DNA from: Lobosporangium transversale | Taxonomy: Eukaryota > Mortierellomycota > Mortierellomycetes > Mortierellales > Mortierellaceae | Direction: 5' to 3' | Assembly (NCBI RefSeq): GCF_002105155.1 | Contig: NW_019029043.1 | Location: 151,001 to 215,000 of the forward strand | DNA length: 64,000 nt | Part shown: positions 47,703 to 58,496 of the stretch, in pieces | How positions within the stretch are numbered: position 1 is the first letter of the stretch | Layout: the number at the start of each line of letters is the position of its first letter | The notes under the pieces: generated by a model | What the model was told of the DNA's origin: nothing | The model's database searches: none | The model's input: the letters and a program-made list of their open reading frames with translations, nothing else | Program-made: the position numbers and the translations under genes

Positions 47703-48237
47703 TTAGAAAGAAGCAGCAATGGCCATGATAGCAGCGGCAACCAAACCGATGATCTCGATAGATGACGAGATGGAATGGGAGGCAGCGCTTGGTTTGTCAG
47801 AGGGCTTAGTGGAGCTAGCACTAGTGGTCGAACCAGAGCCAGGTGCGCCAGTAGTACCAGGGGCATTAGGGACTGTGGCAGTGGCAGTGGTAGTGCCGGA
47901 TGGGGCAGGCAAAGTGCCAGAGGCACTTGAGCTGGGAGCACCACCTGTTGGAGGCTTGCAGGCTTCACCATTAGCCATGGCATAGTTACCGGGAATAAGG
48001 TTCCAGCAACCCTTTGTAGAATGGCCTAAAAAAAAATTTGTTTTATTGGTGAAGAAGGTCAACGATTAGAATATTTAATTTATTCAACCAGTTACAATTC
48101 GATGAAAAGGATAAAAAAAAAAAGGTACAAAAGAAAGTATTTCTTTGATTGCTGAGTATACTCCAGGCATTTGACCATGTAGCAAACAATAAACAGGAGA
48201 AGGACTGGAAAGATTCAACTCCAAAGAAAAAGAAAAA

Positions 48238-48282
<45 letters not shown>

Positions 48283-48780
48283 CTTACTGGTATCACAGTT
48301 AACGTCGACATCTGTGCCGTTGCAGCAACGGATACAGTAGGTATTGCTGGCGGGTTCGAGCAAAGATAGAAACTTCTTTGAGTTGGCACAATGATACTGC
48401 CATCCATGTGAGTCCATCTGACCGCCTTCATCTGTAGGGTTCAATCCCCAAACAGAGGAGTCCATACAACCGGTGACTTGAGTGTATTGAGCAGTTTTGT
48501 TTTCAACAAAATGGGCGGATAAGATGAAGTTTTTGGGGCCAACTAGGTACTCTGAAGTGTTGGTCTGGAATTTGTCACCGAAGCAATAAGAGTTGGCACA
48601 AGCTTCATTAGGGGCGACAGGGTAAGCACCATAAGGAGGCATCATGGTACAAAAGTTGTTTTCGTCTATGATGGCAGTCAAATTGTGGTATCCGCCTGCA
48701 GCACGTGTGCAGTTGGAGGGCTCCTCCGCAAGAGCTGGAGCTGCAAGGGCAGCAAGGACAATAACACTCTTCCAGAACAT
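47703..48780 (-). CDS. Secreted, cysteine-rich GPI-anchored surface protein
   Basis: Two exons: 48288-48780 and 47703-48025 (271 residues; donor GTAAGT, acceptor TTTAG, phase closes). The signal peptide is FWKSVIVLAALAAPALA. A ~170-residue extracellular domain has many Cys and N-glycosylation sites (NCT, NLT, NTS, NKT, NGT) and motifs ANSYCFGDKF, GCMDSSVWGLNP and YCIRCCNGTD. A Ser/Thr/Pro/Gly-rich stalk and a hydrophobic tail (IIGLVAAAIMAIAASF) mark a GPI anchor. It is likely a cell-wall protein with no enzymatic motif seen, and differs from the 6.2/10.2-kb family. The intron carries a TAA microsatellite. Confidence 0.78.
48239..48279 (+). repeat. (TAA)n microsatellite in intron
   Basis: About 13 AAT/TAA units lie inside the intron of the surface-protein gene, a few bases from the donor. 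Confidence 0.9.
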
Positions 48781-50616
48781 GATGATGGAATAGACGATAG
48801 GAGGGAAATAAGTATACGTTGCTTGATCTGTGGAGGGGAAGAAGAAAGATATAGTCAAAGCAAAAAGGAGGTGATGATTATGAGAAAAGAAAAAAAGAAA
48901 GAAAAAAGAGAGGAGGAGAGGGAGGAGTCCAGCTTCAATGGTATTTATTAAATAAGATGAAAGAGAGCGGACATTCGTTGATGATAAGACATAAAGAGAT
49001 AATGAGAGCAAGGAGCACTCATGTCCAACCATACACAGAATGGACGAATTGGTCGTTTTGGGAGAGTAGGAAGGGGCTAGGTGGACTAGTGTTTAGCCAT
49101 CCATGGCGAATAAACATCCGTTGGCGTATCTTTTTTTTTTTTTTTTTTTTTTATTGTTTGTTTGTCCACCAAGACAGAATCTTAAAAAGTAAATGGACTA
49201 ATGGACCTTCGGATAAACTAAGCATTCATTTGGAAGATGATTAGTCTACTAGTCTATGTATAAAAATAAAAACTAAACAGAAATCTTACATGTAATAGAT
49301 GAATAGCTGATGACGACGAACCCAGCCTCCTAATAATACGCAAAGCAATCTGATATTATTAGTTTTTGAGTAACAAACATAACGACAGCCTGACACCATC
49401 GATCAGGAACAGGTTCCACAAGGAGAACAAACAAGTAGAGAAAAAGAGAACAAAGGTAATGTTATCACGATCTCCTTTATCATATCACTTCTAGATAGAA
49501 ACTGAGCAATCGTCATTCGTTTGAAAAATAAAACGGATGATGATGATGATGATGAGAGAGAGAGAGTTACCCAGATTTGATTCATTCCATCCCGTTAAAA
49601 AAGTATTGAAGCAAAAAAAAAAAAAAAAAAAAGCAAAAAAAGAATAATTAAAAGCCAACGACGAACTTTTATATAAAAGTTTTGAAGCTAAAGAGATGAT
49701 AGAAATGTCTTGAGATGGTGAATCTTTCATCCAATACAAATCAATAAATTCAAATGATTAAATCTTCTTGCTTTTTGTCTTCTCAATATCAAAATAACGT
49801 TGAGAACAATTGGAGCCATGATCACTTTACAAAAGGCTGTTTTATAACGACAAGAAGCAAAAAAAAAAAAAAAAAAAAAAGCAATACGTTTCTCAAAGCT
49901 CCATGATGACATAATCATACTATTGCAAGATAGGTCCCTACCGAGATGTGTTCATTTTTACGCAGTAGCCAAAAAACAAAAAATAATAAAAATAATAATA
50001 AAAAAAGCCTTGCACTTTTCTATTTGTTTGACGAACGGATGGTATAAAATGAGTCAAGAAATACTCTTTAGGCTGTGTCAATCATACGACCATATTATGA
50101 CCATGCGGCCATTCCGAGCCCACAAACACCCCTTGGACTGGAAGTAGGAGCATCAAGATGGCCAAATGGTAGTTAATTCTTTGATCTAGAACACCATGGA
50201 AGCAAACAAACAAAGCAAACAAACTTTTCTTTTTCGCTCTCTCTTTCCCTATTTGCCCTGTTGAACCAAAAATCCACAGGGATATTTTCTTCCATTTTTG
50301 GAAGGCTCATTGCCCGCTCAACACAATGCAATGCTGGCTGGAATGGCACTCGTGAATTAATTCCTTCCTTGTATTCTTTATTTCGTAAAGCTCACATTGG
50401 GAGTGAAAGACATGCGACATCGTGCTGGAGTAGTAGACAATAAACCAACATCGGGACAAAGGAACAATTGAGCATAAATACATTTTTATTTTATATCAAT
50501 TAGCGATAAATCGAGGCGAAAAAAGAAGAAATAAAGTACATCTTAATAGATCTTAAGAGAAATGGTAAAATATATATGATAAAAATAATTAAGATAAAGT
50601 GCGCAGTAGTCCTAGA
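48781..50616. other. Intergenic, 1.8 kb
   Basis: 5' flank of the surface-protein gene and 3' flank of NAR1. Several A/T homopolymers (for example a T-run of about 22 bases at 49132-49153) and a short GAT repeat (49538-49552). No gene is supported. Confidence 0.4.
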
Positions 50617-52320
50617 TTACCACTTGACAGCTAGTGGGTTAACAAGGTTCTGTTCAACTGCATGGTATCCTGTCCGAAGCTGCTGTTTCGCCTTTGGCGT
50701 ATCTACACCACCGAGCCATTCCTGATACAGCTGGGCTAGCACTGGATTCTCTTCAGGTTTGCGTGCTAGCACACCATTTCTATATTGTTGATCCACCTGA
50801 ACAATCCATTCTTTCAATGGGATAGTGGCATAATTGTCACCATGAGGCTTGAGCTGTCCACCTCCATTGATACAGCCTGAAGGACAAGCCATCACCTCAA
50901 CGAAATGGTATGGTGACTTGCCTGTCTTGACCTTACGGACCAAGTTTTGAATGTTCCTGAACCCATAAGCTGCTGCAAATCTCAACAAGACCTCACCATT
51001 CGTTGATCCTGGCGCTTCAAGCGTAACCTCTCTGAAGTCTGCATTACGCACTGTCTTGACCTCTACTCCCAAGCCCTTATCTACATCAATGCCCTCGCCA
51101 ATGCCAAACAGCTCTCTAGCAGCGTACTGCATCACGTACTCTAAGAACCCACCAGAGGCATTGCCGCTAGCACCCACCAAAACCTGATCAGTTCCTGTAG
51201 GGTCCTTGATCACAGAGCTATAGCCAGGGTCTAGATTTATCTCCCCGAATGTGTTCATATCAGGTTGTCCTTGTTCTGAAAACATCTTTTCGACCTCCGT
51301 GGACGTAATTACACAATCAACATCGCGTGTCTTGTAGAGATCAGAGTAAAAGTCTGAGCGTGATGCTTCCAGTTTCTTGTCATAACAGGGCATTACACAT
51401 ACATGATATATTTGATCCGGACTGATGAGTGGGAATACAAAAAAAAAAAAAAAAAAAAAAAAAGGTTAATCAGCGAACAATAAATTATCAAACAACATTA
51501 CAGATAGAAAAGGGAAACGATTCATACTTTAAACCAAGCTGTGAACCAAAATGATTCTTCACCATGGACCCCATAATCTGCTGAGGAGACTTTGTTTCAC
51601 TGATATAAGGAAGCATATAACCATGAGTTTTTTCAGCGTAGCAAATCCAACCTAAAGGCGAATATATATAAAGATCGATTAGTTTCAGTCAGCTCAAAAC
51701 CATTGTTTTATATGGAAAAGAATAGAAAAGCCAACTCATCAAAGTATAGCATCCGTACCTGGACATGCCGACGCAAGCATAGGAATTGCGCTCTCTGTCT
51801 CTACTGCAACTGCAGGTTCATCGTTAGCACCAGCTGCTCCTCGACGGATGATCCTCTTTTTGGGAGCCTTTGTCGATATCTCTTGTGGAAGAGAATCCAC
51901 ATCCATCTCATTTTCACCGCTGGCTCCTCCTGCAACAGTCACCGTGCCATTCGTGGAGGCTGCTCCATTCATGTTAGGAGGCTTTATAATCCCCTTGGCT
52001 ACTGCTTTTTTGTATCGCTCTACGAACTCACGTCCAGTCTCCAGTAGTGAGAGGTCTCTAGAGAAAGAAGTGTCAAACACAGAGTGTACTCCGAGATTCT
52101 TGAAGAACCATGTAAGTTTTCGAGCGACCTGTAAAGGTGTTTGATTATACTTTGCAGCAAATGAAGCGCGTGTTTGTGGAGAGATGGAGACAACGACCGT
52201 GCGGTGTGTACTTGGATCATTTGTCTAAATATGAGGCAATTGGTTGTACAAATTTTTTTTTATGGATGATTAGATGGAATGAACGGTGAATGTCGGGTCT
52301 AAGATCGAGATACATTATTT

Positions 52321-52359
<39 letters not shown>

Positions 52360-52986
52360 TATCTTACCTCGATAGCAATCTTGTTCTGCTTCAGAATGCT
52401 ATAAAGCTCTTCTTGGGACTGAAGTGTTACTAACACACTCTCTGCTGAGGTAATGCACCCACTGTATTAATCAAGACATAGAAAGAGAAAAAAAACAGAT
52501 CATACATTAATAACCATTTCTTTTTCTTTTTCCAATTTATCTAGCACTTCCAACAATCCAAGTCTTTGATTGGCACAAAAAAAAAAAAAAAAAAGAAAAA
52601 TCTCTACCTGCATGCCAAACAATCATTCAGATTGATCGTGGCAGTCTCAAGCTTGGTTTCCAAACCATCCTGAGATACTTCATAATATGATCCACTGTTA
52701 TCGACCTTAATTGCCCCCTGATGGTGTGTGATATAAAATGGTTGATTAGTCATATATCAATGGGAAGGATATTAATCAATCCTGTGCTGTTGAACGGAGT
52801 TTAGCTGCGCAAGTCAACGAGTGTAATAAAAAAAAAAAAGCAATGCATGCGTTGCAATGTAAACAATGGTGGGTAATGTACCTGTGTGCCCGATGTCTTT
52901 GCTACCTCAACAGGCTTAATGCATGCTTGTGAAGGAGAAATGAAATCGTTCAGGTCTGAAAGGGTTAATGCTCCAGAGAATGCCAT
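50617..52986 (-). CDS. NAR1: Cytosolic Fe-S cluster assembly factor Nar1 (IOP1-like)
   Basis: Six exons: 52882-52986, 52608-52717, 52368-52461, 51759-52224, 51528-51651, 50617-51421 (567 residues, all phases close). Nar1 is an iron-only-hydrogenase-like protein that links the Nbp35-Cfd1 scaffold to the Cia1-Met18 targeting complex in the cytosol. N-terminal cluster cysteines sit in SQACIKP and [13 protein letters not shown]. Conserved H-cluster-like cysteines are in [19 protein letters not shown] and [12 protein letters not shown]. The C-terminus is AVKW, a Trp-ending tail of the kind recognised by the targeting complex. A ~60-residue low-complexity insert (Gly/Ala/Thr-rich, ~195-260) is present before the ACPGW motif. 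Confidence 0.93.
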
Positions 52987-53617
52987 TCTGTCTGAAATAA
53001 AAAAGAGTGGAAATGAATGATAAAATAAAACAATGTCTGCAGTCTAACCGGAGTCCTTTGGGTCAGAAAAAAAAAAATAAAAAATAAAAAAAAAAAAGGG
53101 ACTGCAAAAGAGATCCTGGGGGAAAGACAGGAAGCAGAAGATAAGGAAGTAGTAAAGAATGAAAAGAGTTCAAGTAGTCAGGAGTGAGGAAAAAAAAAAA
53201 AAAAAAAAACAAGAATACACTAGCTCATGGAGGGGATTGTCTTATGCACAGAAATGGAAATTAACGGGCGAAATTTTCTTTCTCGGAAGGGTGGCTTTGC
53301 ACAAAGTGGATCACTCATGGGAGTCATCTCCGAGATTTTATGCATCCAACACAGGATGCTAAAACTCTATCAGGAATCTATAAGATAAGCAAAGCAACCC
53401 AACCTTATATTATTTATTATCTTTATAATCCACAGGAATGGTCTTCTAAAACAATAAGGACATTGATTGATATAGATATTGATGTTGATGTTGATGTTGA
53501 TGTTGATGTTGATGTTGATGCTGATGCTGATATATACTGATGTTGATGTTGATGCTAGTACTGATGATTTCTTTGCCTGATCTTGTTCATTTCCCTTAGT
53601 TCCAACTTTGATTCTGA
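52987..53617. other. Intergenic with hexanucleotide repeat
   Basis: NAR1 promoter side with A-runs (53070-53096, 53190-53208). A GTTGAT/GATATT microsatellite spans about 53470-53560. No gene is seen. Confidence 0.5.
53475..53560 (+). repeat. (TTGATG)n microsatellite
   Basis: At least nine near-perfect hexamers (TTGATG with GCTGAT variants), 60-140 bases beyond the stop of the TMEM242-like gene. Confidence 0.85.
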
Positions 53618-54271
53618 CTATGAATTCGAGTCTGATGATGGCTGTGATATTACAATCTCTTCTTCACTCTCTAGCCGTCGAAGCTCTCGCTCAATGCGGC
53701 CCAGAATATGGTTATCATCTTCATGATCCAAATCTTTCTCCTCTTCACTCAAAGGAGCAGAACTAGAAGATGAAGAGCTCTTAGTTAACTCAGATTCATC
53801 CGTCTGACCCCCAAAAACTGAGCGATCAGCACCGACTACCGCATCCACAAATTTGGTCTTTTGTTTTGGAAAGAAGTCTCGCATCTTTGCAGAGAATTCA
53901 GGTATCTAGCAGGGAGAAGGGATACCATGAAAGACATTTGAGGAAGAGATCAGATCGAGTAAATGCGCGTCCGTCATCCAATATCGGTTTCGGCTAGCCA
54001 TTGTCATATCTTCTTTTCACAAAAACCGAATAAACATACTGTCTCAACTTCCAGAGCCCATCGTGTTGTGCCCACTACTAAAACTGCACCTGACAGACAA
54101 AGTGTCGTAGCAACAGCAAAGGCTTTGATACCTAGTAATCTTCCTTCCCTCAATAACGCCTCTGTATTTTTGAAAGTGCTCAAGGATTGAAGAGCAGGGC
54201 CCACAGGTGTTCCTGCTGCTACTCGATCTATATCCCGAAGGGAATATTTAGCTTTAGTCACATAACATAAA

Positions 54272-54303
<32 letters not shown>

Positions 54304-54588
54304 CCGACTCATGCTCTAACAATTTCCAGTAGCCATTACTCAAAATGCCTAATAATAACACTGACAAGGTTACATACTAATGCCTCTGCGCTTCTCCCGC
54401 CAGCTTTGATACATAAGAGATCCAAAGATACCCGTTAAAAAAGCTGTGCCTGAAGCCATAAGGAATCCATTTGTGAACTGTTTGCTGGGTGCATTCGAAG
54501 GAACTGGCTTTGAAGGTGAAGCTATTGCCCCTGCTTCTGGCGTTGATACTGATGCCGACCCTGGAGTTGTTGATGTAGTTGACGCCAT
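53618..54588 (-). CDS. TMEM242-like mitochondrial membrane protein
   Basis: Three exons: 54378-54588, 54040-54251, 53618-53905 (236 residues, phases close). Two hydrophobic segments: FLMASGTAFLTGIFGSLMY (~42-60) and FAVATTLCLSGAVLVVG (~110-126). The segment after the second one, EFSAKMRDFFPKQK, closely resembles the FRSKMQSIFP motif of animal TMEM242, an inner-membrane protein that helps assemble the ATP-synthase c-ring and complex I. The layout (disordered Ser/Thr/Pro N-terminus, two membrane helices, short motif) fits. The Ser- and Glu-rich C-terminal tail (~165-236) is extra. Family assignment is by motif memory; a search would settle it. Confidence 0.65.
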
Positions 54589-55414
54589 GATGTTTATTTT
54601 TTTATTTTTTTATTTTTTAAATGAACTCTTCTAGGCACACGATCCGATCATTCACCTTTTCTACAGAAAGAGGACAATGCTGGCGTTTGAGACTGCTTTA
54701 GAAATCACGTGATCACCCGGCCTTCGCCCAAAAGTTCAATCGCGTTTTTGCGAACGACTATCCCCTTCCGTCAACATTCCGGAGCTGGTTTTTTGAAACT
54801 GCGAGTCACTTTTCATTCTTAATCAAGAGTATCATAAAGATGGGCCTGCGCTTATGCAAACACCATCCTTGTGGCTCTTCAGTAGCAAAAACATCTGGAT
54901 TGAGCAGATTCATCCACACCAGCGTCTTTAACCCCATATCACCTCCAAGGCTACATCTCGGGTTGAAAATCAATGGGATTATCCTCCATGCCTATCTTCA
55001 TTTCAGCAGGAATGAAAATGTGTCTAACTGATTAACTTGTCTACTGTTATGTTTTGATTACAAGGTAAAAAGTAAGAGGCGTAAATCGCTGTGCCCTGGC
55101 GACATGACGCACAATGACAATATTGTTGCTATGTGCTGGCCGTATGCCGCTCAAGAATCCAAACCTTATTAGGGTTGGAATGCGTCAATGAGACACCAGC
55201 TAAGATCTAAGATGGGATCCCACAAACTAACCAAAAAAGAGACTACATATTACATATAACATATGCCATCTGGAGCTATCACTTGAATTGAATTAACACA
55301 GCTGCAGTTGTAATGAATATAAGCCGCCTGAAATTTCTAAGTCGACTATGACAATGAAATTAACTCGTTTATATTTTTTTCTTTTTTATTAATTATTAAA
55401 TAGAATCTGGCACT
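54589..55414. other. Intergenic
   Basis: Promoter side of the TMEM242-like gene, with one CACGTGATCA site near 54708. No supported gene. Confidence 0.4.
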
Positions 55415-56496
55415 TCAACGACGACGGGCAGCGGTTGGTGCCCAAGCCTGGGGCTGGAATGTATCTCCTTGTTGTACTGTGGGTTTGAATCCAGCTTTAT
55501 TGAAGTTCATAGAGCAAAGAAAAAAGAGGGAAAAAAAAAAGATGTGGATGTCAATACAATTGTTATCATAAGGTTAAAATAAAACAGAACAGTTCACGCA
55601 CTTCAACACACTAAATCGAGAGGTCACACTTACATTTACGTGCGGCTTCTCTTTCTTCTACTTGCTTCCTTGCTTCACTCTTTGTAGCCTCGTCCTGTGG
55701 CGGTAACTCTGATACAAATGATGATGGCGATGATGTTGAAGACGTTGATGTATTTGCATCCTGGATTTGACTACCGACACCTCTGGACGCAGCTGCTATG
55801 CCCAAAATAGTTTGCCGGTCCTGTGCTTGCTCCAACTGTAGCTCCTCTTTCCTGTCTAACCATGCTTGATCCAATGCTTTGGCGCGTGCAATCGTCAGTT
55901 TTTTCCGTGCCTCATCTCGTTGGATCTCTGCTTGTGTAGGTGGGCTCTGACGAGTGTTTCTCAGCCATGATTGCCATTGTACTGAGTAAGCAAAAAATAA
56001 AAATAAAAAAAGTCAGCATGCCGGCTTTTTAAACTTGTTCAAAAAAAAGCCTTTCTCTGTAGCCTTCTCATACCGGCAATATTGGCATCATCATAATTAG
56101 CTTCTGAGAGTTGGGGATCTGCCAATTCAACTGTTCTGCGAGGATATCTTCCACCTAAAAAAATAAAAAAAAAAAAAAAAAAAAAAGGAGGTATTCCAAT
56201 TTGGTAAAATAGGAAAGAAGAGAATACATATAAGGGTCACAAATGACTTGGAAGTTCTTTAACGCTAACAGAGGAGGATCCTTTATAGTCTTAGTGAAGC
56301 AGCTGAACTAACGGCCGACTCCGAGGTTGACTCTGAGTTCTTTTTTTTTTTTTTTTTTTCTTTTTTTACCATTGGGATCTGGTTTTTCAAAGTACAGGTT
56401 GCCATCGAGATCTCTTCCTGCCAATCGTCTCCCGCCTCCTGGGGCAATAGCCTTAAGGGACAATGTAAGTCGTCGCATCAATGAAAGGTTCGACAT
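55415..56496 (-). CDS. NDUFAF2: NADH:ubiquinone oxidoreductase complex I assembly factor NDUFAF2 (mimitin)
   Basis: Four exons: 56370-56496, 56074-56154, 55634-55981, 55415-55494 (211 residues, phases close). The short N-terminal helix is followed by RDLDGNLYFE, matching the GTDxxGNKYxE motif of the family. RYPRRTVEL and WQSWLRNTRQSPPTQAEI align with animal WEAWIRRTRKTPPT, and the end GDTFQPQAWAP matches TFQPGSWMP. The factor is a paralog of the NDUFA12 subunit and holds its place during late matrix-arm assembly. A Ser/Thr-rich insert sits at ~160-180. Start ATG 56496 faces NTA1 across a 263-bp shared promoter. Confidence 0.88.
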
Positions 56497-56759
56497 TCTT
56501 TTTGCTTTTATTCAACGCTGATCCCAGCAAATAAAAGAAAGTAGCAAGTTGTATGCATTTGCTTGTCTTCGGAATCTCGGACCCTCTTTATTCGCATGCA
56601 CTGAAGATCAGTGACTGCTTGCTGCTTGCGCAAGGTTGTTTTCCAGCCACTTGTGCTGTGCTAATTGATAATTGTGGTGTGGGCGTAAGAAAAAAGAGAG
56701 CGTTTTTTTTCCTTTTGTTTCTCCTGAACTCATTAACGCCATCAATTGAAGACTTTGCA
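56497..56759. promoter_or_regulatory. Divergent promoter NDUFAF2 / NTA1
   Basis: Only 263 bases separate the two start codons (minus-strand 56496 and plus-strand 56760). Shared control is possible; no defined motif is recognised. Confidence 0.5.
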
Positions 56760-58327
56760 ATGAAGATTGGTATGATCATGAAACCAGTTCAGGTCTAGGA
56801 CAGGCTTCAGTTTGAATACCAAAATTACAGCCATTGCATTTTAAATTATCTTATTAAAAAACTCTTCTCTTTACTGTAGTTTGTTTGCAGTTAGAACCAG
56901 TCTTGGGCAAGGTTCAGAGAAACATTGACCATGCGACCAAAATGATTGAGCAGTAATGACCGTTATCTACTATCTATCCACTTTTTTTATTCTTTTTTTT
57001 TTTTTTTTAAAAAAAAAAAAAGGTTACTGTCACCATAACAATTCTCTGGAAATTGATCAGACAATTCTACTCCCTCGTCTTTAAACCAATAATATCAATC
57101 AGCGTAGTCTGAAACCAGAAGACGTGGATGTGCTTGTTCTTCCAGAAATGGCATTCACAGGTACAGTACACGTAACATATGCCATAATACAACTCATATA
57201 GACGCTTTTGCAATGCGCTGTAGACTCTCCCACACATCAGCTGACTGTTCATTCCAATGGGCTATCTATTAGGATATGTCTTTACAAGCAAGGATCATAT
57301 TCGGCCCTTCCTTGAGGATGCTGAGAACGGTCCTAGTGTATTATGGGCAAAATCTCAAGGTAAGAGGAGTTAGTCGCATTTAAATAATGTAACGGAATCA
57401 GGGATTTTTATCATTCTACTCAGCTACTTACATTGGTTTCTTAAATCATATGTATATGATATGTATGTAGCACAGCGCCTGAATGCCCATGTGCAAGTAG
57501 GCTACCCCGAAAAAAGAACCGTTACTAAGGATGGTCAAGCTATTGAAGAGTACTACAACTCCATTTGCTTTATCTCGCCTGCTGGTGCACTCCTTACGAC
57601 ATATGCAAAACATTTTTTATATTACACTGACGAAAATTGGGCTGAAGAGGGTCCTGGGTTCATGTCGATGCATGTAGATGGAATGGGCCAGGTAATAGCT
57701 TGTATATTTATAAAAAAAAAAACATGGAATGATCTTTACTTGATGGGGGAAACGATTTGTTCCGCATATAAATAACAAGTCTCTTTCATCCTTTTTTTTT
57801 TTTTGTCTTATTTCTCGCTGTCTATCCTAATCTTGCCTTTGGGGGGAGATCCATAGGTAGGCTTCGGTATCTGTATGGACGTGAATCCATATCGATTCAA
57901 GGCGGATTTTTCAGACTACGAGTTTGCAACGTTTCATTGTGATAAGAGCTCTCAGTTAATACTTTGCTCCATGGCTTGGAACTCTGGCGAGGAGGCGCCT
58001 AAAAAGGAGAAGAAGACCCCACCATCGCGAAAGCCCGATGGGGACTGGGAGGTTGAAGGTGATGATAAAGAGGAATGGGAAGATATAGAGGAAGAGGAAG
58101 AGGAAGAGGAAGGAGAAGAAGAAAAGGCAGAAATGCTAAAATATCATACCATCAAATACTGGGCGGTGAGAATGGAGCCGTTTTATGAGAAGTCATTAGC
58201 AAATATGCCCAATAATGAGGCATATGTCGTGATTGCAAACAGGATCGGAATAGAGTCTGGTATGTTTAAGCTCGAATGTGTAAAAATGCATGTTTCTCTT
58301 TCAAAACATAATGACAATAATAATAAC

Positions 58328-58384
<57 letters not shown>

Positions 58385-58496
58385 AGGTAATATGTTTGTG
58401 GGAAGTTCTTGTGTTCTTAAGCTAAAGGCATCAGGACCTGAATTGATGGGAGCACTTCCAGCCAACAAAGAGGGTCTACTTCAAGTCGACATCTGA
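56760..58496 (+). CDS. NTA1: Protein N-terminal asparagine amidohydrolase (Nta1-type nitrilase)
   Basis: Seven exons: 56760-56792, 56891-56952, 57108-57160, 57273-57359, 57471-57691, 57857-58259, 58387-58496 (322 residues, phases close). It deamidates N-terminal Asn/Gln, feeding proteins into the N-degron pathway. The nitrilase triad is visible: Glu in VLVLPEMAFTGY, Lys in YAKHFLYYTDENW, Cys in GFGICMDVNPY. Further family motifs are ILCSMAWNSGEE, YVVIANRIGIESG and MFVGSSCVLKL. A ~50-residue Glu-rich insert (~195-245) follows the catalytic Cys region. It is shorter than yeast Nta1 (457 residues). The first two small exons are fixed by GT/AG signals and phase. Intron 6 holds an AAT microsatellite. 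Confidence 0.88.
58312..58384 (+). repeat. (AAT)n microsatellite in the last NTA1 intron
   Basis: About 22 AAT units with a few interruptions, ending three bases before the acceptor of the final intron. Confidence 0.9.

Noticed and set aside
47699-47983. Leu/Pro-rich ORF at the surface-protein gene
   Set aside because: Alternative frame of the Ser/Thr/Pro/Gly stalk of exon 2.
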